From: Vittaforma corneae ATCC 50505
Lineage: Eukaryota; Microsporidia; Nosematidae
Direction of reading: 5' to 3'
DNA: 64,000 bases
Assembly (NCBI RefSeq): GCF_000231115.1
Contig: NW_006889842.1
Location: 50,969 to 114,968 of the forward strand
Within the stretch, counting starts at the first letter, position 1; every line of letters begins with the position of its first letter. The position numbers and the translations under genes are program-made. The notes beneath the pieces are model-generated. The model had not been told where the DNA came from. It did no database searches and saw nothing but the letters and a program-made list of their open reading frames with translations. Shown here piece after piece: positions 56,445 to 64,000 of the stretch.

Positions 56445-57209
56445 TTATATTCTTGGCATTTTCTTAATCCTTGGGCTTAGCATTCTAATGGCGTGCTGAG
56501 ATGCAATTGAAAGAACTACTAGAATCACATAGGCGTTGTACTGTACGTTTCCAAATGCCAGGTCCAGCGAAAGCAGTCTTCCAACCACATTTTCTATTTC
56601 AAATGAGTTCATTTTGTACATGGTGACCACAGTTATTGTGGAAGCTATCAGGGAATAGAACACAGAAGTTAAAATTTCGCCCACAAAGGTCTGATAATAA
56701 AGAAGATAGGCGAGAAGCAAGAAAAAGCTTGAGCAGATAACCGATTCCAAGAAAAAGTCTGCCATGTTGGCAAGCGGGTAAATAGTTTTGAAGTAATAGA
56801 CAGCAAACAGAAATGATCTGACAGGCCAAGGCACTTTTGAGAAATAAAGCGAGCCTGCGATCGAGAGCAAGCAGAGAAAGACGGACACTTCACGAGAATT
56901 ACTGGAAATGTACTCAAGTGATTCAAGTAGATAAGAGAGGCCATATTCCCTATACTCAAATTTTTGCAGAAAGATTGTTAGATCGTGTGCAAGTAAAGGT
57001 GTAATTAGCGAACCTGTAAACATACAGCTGAGGTATTTTGAGTTTACACCAAACAGAAAAATAAAGAAAACAGTGGAAGATAGGAAAAGGCCCAAGATCA
57101 ACTGCTGGGAAATCACTCCATAGTGCCTCGCCACAAAGCATGCATATTCAACTAGAAAATTTCGTAATGGATGTTGTATTTGGTTTATAATTTTGATGAA
57201 AAGTTGCAT
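56445..57209 (-). CDS. Multi-pass membrane protein, unknown
   Basis: The protein has 254 residues with about six hydrophobic spans, for example LILGLFLSSTVFFIFLFGV near 40, VFLCLLSIAGSLYF near 110 and ILVVLSIASQHAIRML near the C-terminus, which ends basic (SPRIKKMPRI). The ATG at 57209 lacks a clear CCC signal. No family is recognised. It could be a small transporter or a membrane-shaping protein. Confidence 0.65.
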   Translation of the reverse strand: MQLFIKIINQIQHPLRNFLVEYACFVARHYGVISQQLILGLFLSSTVFFIFLFGVNSKYLSCMFTGSLITPLLAHDLTIFLQKFEYREYGLSYLLESLEYISSNSREVSVFLCLLSIAGSLYFSKVPWPVRSFLFAVYYFKTIYPLANMADFFLESVICSSFFLLLAYLLYYQTFVGEILTSVFYSLIASTITVVTMYKMNSFEIENVVGRLLSLDLAFGNVQYNAYVILVVLSIASQHAIRMLSPRIKKMPRI

Positions 57210-57829
57210 GGACTGCCAGAATAAAAATAAACAAAAGCCAGAAAATAATCATTTAGATTTTAGGATTGGATAATAGGCAGTTTAATTGGAGCATTAAGTG
57301 AGGCTTCCAATCGAACTGCGAAGTCTGAAAAAGAATTTAGCCATGGTGTAGCTAGATTTAAATTGTCTTTTATGGGCTGGCCACATGGAAAACCTGCATA
57401 AAATGTTTCTTATGTTGAAGCTGTTCAGATGAGGCTTTATCAGAGAGATATTCTATTTGTATATTAAATGTATACCTTGAGAGACTAGACGAACAGAAGT
57501 TCAAATAATAAACCCTTAAAGTATCGTACAGTCTTATTATTAGAAGATTGCAATATTAATATTTATTTTCGGAAGATATACCAATTTTCTTTACTAGTCT
57601 GGTGTGGCATGCATCTAAGATAATTTGATAATACGTACTTGACGTCTGTCAATATCCTAACAAGACACTACAACTGCAGTTTCTGAGTGATATATCTATT
57701 CACAGAGACTTATCAGCCTGGTTGTGGATTGGATGTGGACAGCAACATATTATATTGTCCTATTCTGATTTTCCTGTCAAAATTCGAATTGATTTAATTA
57801 ATTTAAAAATTTTCAGTTCATACTCCTTA
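57210..57829. other. Divergent intergenic, about 620 bp
   Basis: This gap separates the membrane protein from the secreted repeat protein. It is A+T-rich. The frame of the next gene is open from 57722 but with no ATG before 57830, and TAAAAATTTT at 57804-57813 marks the likely start signal. Confidence 0.5.
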
Positions 57830-59917
57830 ATGAATATTGCACGAACGAGAGGGATCTACAAACTAATCTGCAGTTTAATTGTATTCGTGGAGGCTACGCT
57901 TCATAGCTTGAACGATGCATGTCCAGGTTCAGAGCAGAGTATTCAGATCCCCAATCTAGCCGGTGATGAAGGCATCTCACATGTAGCTATTGGAAATTCT
58001 GATACTGAAGAGCCAGCAAGACAGAATACTGGATTTCCCAAGCTGCCTGACAGCATTGTATCGGAGATTACAAGCATCCCACTTTTTAATGGAATCAGAT
58101 ACAGCGATGTATTCAAACAAATTCGCCAGATTCGAGATGTAAGCCAGTTTGCAGCAGATATTATGAAGTTAAAGGATATTCTTTTGAGGCTTGATGATCA
58201 GCAATTCTTTGATTTCTGCATGCAGCAGTCGTATTTTCCCAGCTCAATTTTTTGGTTGAAGAGGTTTTTTGAAAAGTTAGGTATTTATAATAGTACCACT
58301 TTTAGTATTTTGAGAAATCAGTTGGCTAAATTTGACAGTAACAGGAAAGAGGTTGCTAACTCATTTAGGCTTTCAAGAATAGCTCATGAATCTTTATATA
58401 AAACTGATAAATTGTTTGCTCTCCATGAAAAAATAGCACAAAAAGCCATACAATATTTCCAAAGAACGATCATTGAGTTTGACAATTTTGATGCCATAGG
58501 GGATTCTTTTTCTCAGCAGATAAACTATGCGGAATTTTTAACGAGCCATGAAACGGATGGAAGAGGCATTATGATGCTCCGGTTTTTTAAATTTATTGTC
58601 ATTCTCCAACAGCTTTCTATTAAATGTAGTGCATCAAAAAAGGAGTATATAATTGCCAATTCAGAAATTATCTTCATAAAATTGACAGATTGCATACTAG
58701 GCATGTTGAAAAGAAGGGCTGGCTTTATGCAAAATATAAGATGTCTTAAACTTGATAGTTTAACAGGATGCATTGAGTTAGAGTTTCCTAATCCCCAGAA
58801 ACTTGTTTGTATTAATATTTCTAGCGAGAATGTGTTTGATCTTAGGGGTCATAACTTAGATTGGATCCTTGAACACAGAAATATTAAGATACTCGAAATA
58901 CGATCTAGATGGTTACTATTTGACACTGAAGGTTTCAAAAGATTAAACCAGATGAAATGGTTGAGACAGATGACTATTGTTCTTGGTAGAATATTTAACA
59001 CATCAGTGCCGACATCTACTAGAGGATTCATCAAAGCAGATAATTACAATCAGCCAAAGTTAATTGACTTATGTAAAATGGAGAAGCTACAGTATTTTGG
59101 CATGGACAGTTTTGTGTTAGAGTCATTGAGTTTCAAAAGGATGCCAGAGCTTCGTCAATTTCTTTTAAAGGATTGCTCATTGAATTCAGTGAATTTGCAA
59201 GAAATGCCTATGTTGCTTGAAGTCTCTTTAAGCAGCTGTGTCTCGAACCTATTGACTTTGCAAGACACTCATGATTTGAGAGATCTAAGTCTGGTCAATT
59301 CTTCATTCGGTTCAATATCCCTCAAGCACATATCCAAGGTGCAAAATATAAGTATAAAGCAGTCCTTATTTACGACACTAAACATTCTACAGGTGCTTGA
59401 TCCAGTGAATTTGCCTTCGATTAGTTCTCTATCCGAAAATCCAGCTTCAAATCACTCTACTAGGATAGAGACTATATTATTAGATGAATGCACATTCGGA
59501 TCAATTAATTTGCAAGGAGTTCAAAGCATTGATCATTTGATAGTGTCTGATTGTAACTTTTCCAATGCAAGCTCTGTTTGGGGAAGTTTAGCAGCAGTGA
59601 AATCTTTGAAACAGTTAGTAATCAATGGACATACAGGATTGGTGAAATTGCCGTATGAAATTAGTGAGATCAACGATTTAGAACTACTATACCTCGACCT
59701 AACAGGGCTTGATTCAATTAATGTTGGCAAGTATGCATCATGCACTGATGATGTGGGCCTAAATGAATCATTTAGATTTCCGAAGACATTACGATATTGC
59801 TCCATTTGGGTTAAAGATGAAGTTGTTGGGTCCATTCCAAGGATATGGTTTGAAAAGTGTGACTGGCCGCAGCTAAAATTGCTAATCAATGGATGTGTTG
59901 TGACTGATAACTATTAA
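57830..59917 (+). CDS. Large secreted leucine-rich repeat protein
   Basis: The protein is 695 residues starting at the first in-frame ATG (57830). Residues about 8-28 are a signal peptide or anchor (GIYKLICSLIVFVEATLHSL). Residues 60-340 are a helical unknown domain. The C-terminal 300 residues contain irregular leucine-rich repeats of the 20-24-residue type, such as LESLSFKRMPELRQFLLKDC, LNSVNLQEMPMLLEVSLSSC and DLRDLSLVNSSFGSISLKHI. A cysteine- or asparagine-centred turn (DCS, SSC, NSS) replaces the usual NxL step. Secreted repeat families of this kind occur in some microsporidia and may face the host. Function is unknown. Confidence 0.78.
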   Translation: MNIARTRGIYKLICSLIVFVEATLHSLNDACPGSEQSIQIPNLAGDEGISHVAIGNSDTEEPARQNTGFPKLPDSIVSEITSIPLFNGIRYSDVFKQIRQIRDVSQFAADIMKLKDILLRLDDQQFFDFCMQQSYFPSSIFWLKRFFEKLGIYNSTTFSILRNQLAKFDSNRKEVANSFRLSRIAHESLYKTDKLFALHEKIAQKAIQYFQRTIIEFDNFDAIGDSFSQQINYAEFLTSHETDGRGIMMLRFFKFIVILQQLSIKCSASKKEYIIANSEIIFIKLTDCILGMLKRRAGFMQNIRCLKLDSLTGCIELEFPNPQKLVCINISSENVFDLRGHNLDWILEHRNIKILEIRSRWLLFDTEGFKRLNQMKWLRQMTIVLGRIFNTSVPTSTRGFIKADNYNQPKLIDLCKMEKLQYFGMDSFVLESLSFKRMPELRQFLLKDCSLNSVNLQEMPMLLEVSLSSCVSNLLTLQDTHDLRDLSLVNSSFGSISLKHISKVQNISIKQSLFTTLNILQVLDPVNLPSISSLSENPASNHSTRIETILLDECTFGSINLQGVQSIDHLIVSDCNFSNASSVWGSLAAVKSLKQLVINGHTGLVKLPYEISEINDLELLYLDLTGLDSINVGKYASCTDDVGLNESFRFPKTLRYCSIWVKDEVVGSIPRIWFEKCDWPQLKLLINGCVVTDNY

Positions 59918-60640
59918 GTTGTACCAAGGAATAAATAGCTGATTTAAAACTACGAAATAAACTCATGATACCAAGTTTGCAGCATTATTTTATATTTGGG
60001 CAGTATTTCGTAATTTTAAAATATTCTTCTTGGGGTTGATTACGCTGAATGTCTCAGCCTCATGGCGAGCTTCTACCATCGATATTCATCTTAAGTTCTT
60101 TGGCATACTGCCAAAGTTTTGTAACTGAGCAACCACTCAACGGCCCCTTTGATGCATTGGTGATCTTCTTTATAGCATAATAATGAGGTAGTTTACAAAA
60201 CAATGGTGGATTTAGAAGCAAAGAGTATTCATGCTCTCTTTCAAACTATCACACGGAATTCTCAAATCGATGTATTAAGCATATAGGGCTGAGCAAATTA
60301 GTGATGCTGGCGTGAAGATATTCTTTGGCAGCTACAATAGGAAAAGTAGAAAGACACAAAGTATATTAGTTCAAAGACCAGGATAAGTATTGTCATTGTA
60401 AATAGGTTGATTAGCAAGATATGAGTATAGCTCAAGGCTCTTTACACACTTTATAAACACATAAACACGTGTGCAGTAGAGGATAGTATGTTTAAACAGC
60501 ACAGTCATAATGGCAAAGCAGTTCGGACTAGACATAGTTCGTATGAAAATTAACTAGAGAAGATATTAATTGTAGAAAATAAAGCCTAAATGAGGTATGT
60601 GAATAAAAATACTTTAAATCAGTATCGAAGATCAATTTAA
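59918..60640. other. Convergent intergenic, about 720 bp, no gene seen
   Basis: No coding frame is supported. A perfect 8-bp inverted repeat CTTTGGCA/TGCCAAAG with a 3-base loop lies at 60098-60116. The spacing is large for this window and includes the 3' flanks of both repeat-protein genes. Confidence 0.5.
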
Positions 60641-61672
60641 TCAGTTATTGACATCCGACTCATTCTCTTTCTTCTCATCTGGTTCAACAAGCTGAATACG
60701 TACTTTATCCAGTTTATCCTTCATATTACCATGTATAGAAAACGACCCTACCCCATTCAGACCTATTTCCATGGATTTATCTGTGAAAACCTCTTTAATT
60801 CTTGCATCAATCTTTGATACAGGATTTCCGTACAAGTATAGATGCACCAATTTTGGCATAGTACTGCCGCCTGTCTTAGCATCAAAGTAGCTTTGAAGAT
60901 TGACGTACCCAATTATGTTATCATTCAAGAATAGGTATTCAAGATCTGTGAGGTTATATAGGCATGGCATCTCTGTCAGTCCAACATTTTTCAAAGTCAG
61001 CATTGTTAACTTACTGAGACCTGAACTGTTCAGTGCAGCAACGTCAATTGCCGCTTTTGATATCCACAAATGCGTAGTTTCACAGTTATCAACAAGGAGC
61101 TCCCACGCCTTTATCGGAGTATAGTTGAATTCAAAATCTGATACTGCGATTGTCCTGAGATTGAATTCGCGTAGGTATTCTTCAACTTTTTGAATTACTT
61201 CTTCTTTGAAGCTACCATCTTTGTTTAAAACTTCGTCTTCATTTAAATATCCATCATCATCTAAAAACTCATCTTCTGTTTGAATGCAAGAATAATATAG
61301 TTTCATTGCCACCACTTCATAAATCGCAGCTTTAGTACTTGAATAATCTTCATGCAGTGTAAGATCCGAATTTGTAAGATACTCATCAATCATTTTAATG
61401 ATTCTAGAATCCTCCATAAAAGCGGTAAAATAGCCATCTGTATCCTTGAAAACTCTGGAGTTGGAAGCTGAGTGGGATGAGATATTGACTGATTCAATAT
61501 CAGAGACGGAAATACCTTTGAACTGTTCTTCTAACGAATCATCAGATGAAGGCTCTGGATCTTTACTCATTACGGTGCAACTGGCATCTGCGGAGAATAG
61601 CATAGGAAATCCAACCGACAGTACTCTGATCAGGCCAGTTACAGTTTTAATTGGTAGTGTTAAACCGTGCAT
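60641..61672 (-). CDS. Secreted leucine-rich repeat protein
   Basis: The protein has 343 residues with a hydrophobic N-terminus (TGLIRVLSVGFPMLFSADAS), a probable signal peptide. An acidic central part (about 35-190, rich in Asp, Glu and Ser) is followed by a short leucine-rich repeat block near 210-280: LSKLTMLTLKNVGLTEMPCLYNLTDLEYLFLNDNIIGYV and MPKLVHLYLYGNPVSKIDARI. It shares the secreted repeat layout with the gene at 57830 but is much shorter, so the two may be relatives or independent family members. The C-terminus is charged. The role is unknown. Confidence 0.72.
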   Translation of the reverse strand: MHGLTLPIKTVTGLIRVLSVGFPMLFSADASCTVMSKDPEPSSDDSLEEQFKGISVSDIESVNISSHSASNSRVFKDTDGYFTAFMEDSRIIKMIDEYLTNSDLTLHEDYSSTKAAIYEVVAMKLYYSCIQTEDEFLDDDGYLNEDEVLNKDGSFKEEVIQKVEEYLREFNLRTIAVSDFEFNYTPIKAWELLVDNCETTHLWISKAAIDVAALNSSGLSKLTMLTLKNVGLTEMPCLYNLTDLEYLFLNDNIIGYVNLQSYFDAKTGGSTMPKLVHLYLYGNPVSKIDARIKEVFTDKSMEIGLNGVGSFSIHGNMKDKLDKVRIQLVEPDEKKENESDVNN

Positions 61673-62377
61673 GGATGTGAATACAAAACTTGTATTTATA
61701 CTTTTTACAAAAATCTGATTGATTTAATTTATCAGTTGATTTTAGTATGACAGGGAATACTCAAACGATAGTCTCAGATAACATATAGCCAGTAAAACCA
61801 TGTACAAACCAGCCACATTCACGGAGTATGCATACCTCTCCTGCAGTCTTTGCTTAATAAGCCTATATGTATGTACAAGACATATGTGATTGATTGTCTC
61901 AAGCCAAGTAGCAAATAGAAAAACTTGTTCAGAAGACTAGATCCAAGGTCTGGCAATATAATGGTTGATATGGATTTTTAGCGATGTAAAATAGATAGGT
62001 TAATATTAGGATGGATAGGAGTAAGCAGTTGGTAGCAGCTCTACTAAGATGAGAATGGATATACAATAAGTAAGTAGTTAGATATGATGAAGATAGAGGT
62101 GAATATTATAGTAGTCAGGTGTAAGTTAGAAGGGGTAGGATGGCAGAGTATATGGATAGGAAAGCAAGGAGACATGCATCGTTGTTTAATCAAATATCTT
62201 GATATGTAAGACAGCAAGCTGATGAAAGCATTAACATGAGACAAGGGGAATACAAGAGTTGCTGGTGATACTGTTTCCTCTGCATGATGGAGCTCTAGAG
62301 TGGATTGTAGTATGCATAACTATATCAATGTGTACAAGTATGCCAATGGAGATTATTTCCAATCATCTCTGATTTTC
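61673..62377. other. Intergenic, about 700 bp with a C-poor purine-rich tract
   Basis: The plus strand from about 61980 to 62180 is made of A, G and T with hardly any C (about six in the 120 bases from 62041), built from GATAG, TAAGTAG and ATGGATAGG-like words. A 66-codon minus-strand frame lies inside it but is low-complexity and not supported. The right end holds the start signal of the next gene. Confidence 0.5.
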
Positions 62378-62399
62378 TAAAATTTTTATCAAATTTTTA
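62378..62399 (+). promoter_or_regulatory. Doubled A/T block before the Ste24-like gene
   Basis: Two AAATTTTTA blocks repeat within 22 bases at 62378-62399 (TAAAATTTTTATC then AAATTTTTA), about 35 bases before the ATG at 62434. CCACCTC lies between. Confidence 0.4.
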
Positions 62400-62433
62400 G
62401 ATAAGTTCTGGTCGTATTTTCCACCTCATAAAA

Positions 62434-63762
62434 ATGCCTACTTCAACCACTACAGACAGCTTAGCTGATGTCGGTGATACACACAATGCAACTGCTGAAC
62501 AAGCAAGCATTGTTGGGAGGCCCAAGCATCTTCTTAGTGGTTCTTATGCTGTGGTCAAGAAAGTACTGGCCAGTGAGTTTGCAAAGTATCTAGCTCTGCA
62601 GATGGTTATTTTGGCTACTGCACTTGCATACCAATGCATTGGGCTGTGGTGGTTCTATCCCGAAAATATCAAGATGGTAGTAAACACAGCTACGCCCACC
62701 ACCTTCTGCTTTGTAGATGTGGACTATTGGCCACTAATGATCTTGTACATTGCTATTGGGTATGGCACTACTTTAGTACAACCGATAGTGCTATTTTCTC
62801 TTGGAGTCCTGGATGTGGCATCTGAGTACATATTCAACCACTATGAGGTTCCATATTCGAAAAGAAAAATAATTTTCTGGAAAGCATTGGGCCTATTATT
62901 GTTAGTAGTATGTGCTGTAGCACCTGAATTATTTTTCACTGTATGTGGCGGTATTATTGGCAGCCTAGTTTTATATGGCATTGTCAAGCTTGTTTCCTTC
63001 ATCACCTCAAAGGTATCAACAACTCGTCTTATAATTTTTGGCAACTGTTTCGTCGCTGCAGTAGCTCTTTTGCTAGCATATCTTATACCTTATCTTCTGG
63101 GAGGTACTCCCATTACTGAATACTTCCAAAGGAATAGAATGGATATTTCTCAATACGAAAAGTTTTTTGCCGAGTTCGATGTTGACATTTCAAGGGTGTT
63201 TGTTGTAGATAGTATTTCTAACAAGGCGTCTAGCAATGCTGTTCCATTCAAGTCCATGATGAGCATTATAATTAGCAAGGATACTATCCAGAACAACAGC
63301 TTTGAGGCAATCAAAGCTATGCTGTTGCATGAGATAGGACGTGCAAGACACTTTGATCTCTTATATATCTACGTTGTACCCTACATTATTGCATCCCTAG
63401 CAATGTGCTTTCTGGTGAAGAGGATTGGAAAGGAGAAGAACAAGTCTGCACTAAAGCATTTTGTGACAGTGAGCGCCAAGATCTCATTATTTTTCCTCAT
63501 CGCTACCCTGGCTGGCAATTTCATTGCAAATATCTGTGTGTTTAATGCAGACAGGTTTGCATGCTCATATGCAGAATCATGTGCCGATCTATCTCAGAAG
63601 CTTTTAGAAATAACTAAGAATAACAAAGCCCTAACATACTACTACCCACCATTCTCATTACTGTTCGACCATCCCTCTAACTTCCACAGGCTGAGGCAGA
63701 ATAACTACATGGTCAACGGAAGCGTAGAAATGACGCCTGCGCTAGATGGCTGTCCCTTCTAG
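62434..63762 (+). CDS. Ste24-like M48 membrane protein lacking the zinc site
   Basis: Ste24/ZMPSTE24 is a zinc protease with many membrane spans that trims prenylated proteins. The 442-residue protein keeps the layout: several N-terminal spans, then LLHEIGRARHFDLL at about 297-310 where the family has LAHEIGHWKxxH, and NADRFACSYAE at 371-381 where it has E-QADAFAKK. The HExxH motif reads HEIGR (His299, Glu300, Arg303), so the second zinc His is missing, and the third ligand, a Glu four residues before the Asp, is Val. Both changes should abolish zinc binding. It is probably a pseudoprotease, unless other residues coordinate the metal. The frame is intact. Confidence 0.85.
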   Translation: MPTSTTTDSLADVGDTHNATAEQASIVGRPKHLLSGSYAVVKKVLASEFAKYLALQMVILATALAYQCIGLWWFYPENIKMVVNTATPTTFCFVDVDYWPLMILYIAIGYGTTLVQPIVLFSLGVLDVASEYIFNHYEVPYSKRKIIFWKALGLLLLVVCAVAPELFFTVCGGIIGSLVLYGIVKLVSFITSKVSTTRLIIFGNCFVAAVALLLAYLIPYLLGGTPITEYFQRNRMDISQYEKFFAEFDVDISRVFVVDSISNKASSNAVPFKSMMSIIISKDTIQNNSFEAIKAMLLHEIGRARHFDLLYIYVVPYIIASLAMCFLVKRIGKEKNKSALKHFVTVSAKISLFFLIATLAGNFIANICVFNADRFACSYAESCADLSQKLLEITKNNKALTYYYPPFSLLFDHPSNFHRLRQNNYMVNGSVEMTPALDGCPF

Positions 63763-64000
63763 AGCCAGGACATCTGCAGAACTGTGGTTTATCTTTGCAC
63801 AGACAATGAAATAAATTACATAGTTAGCAGTGTTATTTAATTTCCATACAGCCTGATAGCTTGATGCACAGAACATTGAGCAGTATCCGTTTCTGGTGTG
63901 AGATTGAAATAGAGTTCATCTGCACGGCATCCTTAAATGAATCAGACACAACTAACTGTGCCGGTTTTGGCTCACTTCAGACTGATCCTTCTATGCCAAG
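63763..64000. other. Right window edge, possible gene end on minus strand
   Basis: The Ste24 stop is followed by AATAAA-type sequence. On the minus strand, two overlapping frames near 63834-63930 look coding-like (one ends DELYFNLTPETD and on to RLYGN, another CIKLSGCMEIK), but both are interrupted by stops within 150 bases. A plus-strand frame from an ATG at 63937 runs off the edge. No gene is called. Confidence 0.3.

Overview
The window looks like nuclear DNA of a microsporidian, an intracellular fungus-related parasite. It is A+T rich and gene dense, with short intergenic gaps and no convincing spliceosomal introns. The eukaryotic proteins are clear but often shortened. Many start codons follow a two-part signal, an AAAATTT block and then a CCC stretch just before ATG, and stop codons often merge with AATAAA. 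CCC-like start signals of this kind are known from microsporidia. The lineage also fits the gene content: Atm1-like and ABCG half-transporters, a Chs7-type chitin synthase chaperone, a secreted protein resembling the ricin-B-lectin-fold polar tube proteins, secreted leucine-rich repeat proteins and a short homeodomain protein. I cannot name the species. I found no rRNA, tRNA, transposon or CRISPR array.

Layout. 0-8 kb: a partial membrane protein running off the left edge, a coiled-coil gene with a broken frame, the second-largest subunit of RNA polymerase I, and a possibly secreted protein kinase. 8-14.6 kb: the ribosome assembly factor Rsa4/Notchless (frame broken), FACT subunit Spt16, a divergent ribosomal protein pair (S16 and L13) sharing a 31-bp promoter, and a membrane protein with a broken frame. 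14.9-31.5 kb: two tandem ABCG transporters, Skp1, RNA polymerase II largest subunit with a highly degenerate CTD, the tRNA deaminase subunit Tad3 (frame broken), two head-to-head ABCB half-transporters, a Chs7-like chaperone and a coiled-coil protein. 31.5-43 kb: a NIPA-type transporter with a cysteine-rich ectodomain, HP1, a leucine-rich repeat protein with a C-terminal anchor, a CENP-C-like cupin protein, TatD, a PSP1-domain protein, dolichol kinase and several unknowns. 43-55 kb: Cdc25, a PI31-like proteasome regulator, dihydrofolate reductase, an LC8-type dynein light chain, a BAR-like protein, leucine aminopeptidase, a homeodomain protein (frame broken), Spt4, a cyclin, an ArfGAP, RPA14, a UBX protein and a HAD nucleotidase. 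55-64 kb: secreted and membrane proteins, two secreted leucine-rich repeat proteins, and a Ste24-like protein that has lost its zinc site.

Most genes are housekeeping: transcription (Rpa2, Rpb1, Spt4, Spt16), ribosome and tRNA maturation (Rsa4, S16, L13, Tad3), cell cycle and chromosome work (Cdc25, cyclin, Skp1, HP1, CENP-C-like, RPA14), and secretory or wall functions (Chs7-like, dolichol kinase, ArfGAP, the lectin-fold secreted protein). The two most distinctive observations are a divergent ABCB pair whose defective motifs are complementary, as in heterodimeric exporters with one working ATPase site, and a Ste24 homologue that keeps its membrane layout without its catalytic metal ligands. 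Five genes, and possibly a sixth, need a one-base change to restore their frame. Most of these sites are short A/T runs, which points first to sequencing or assembly errors.
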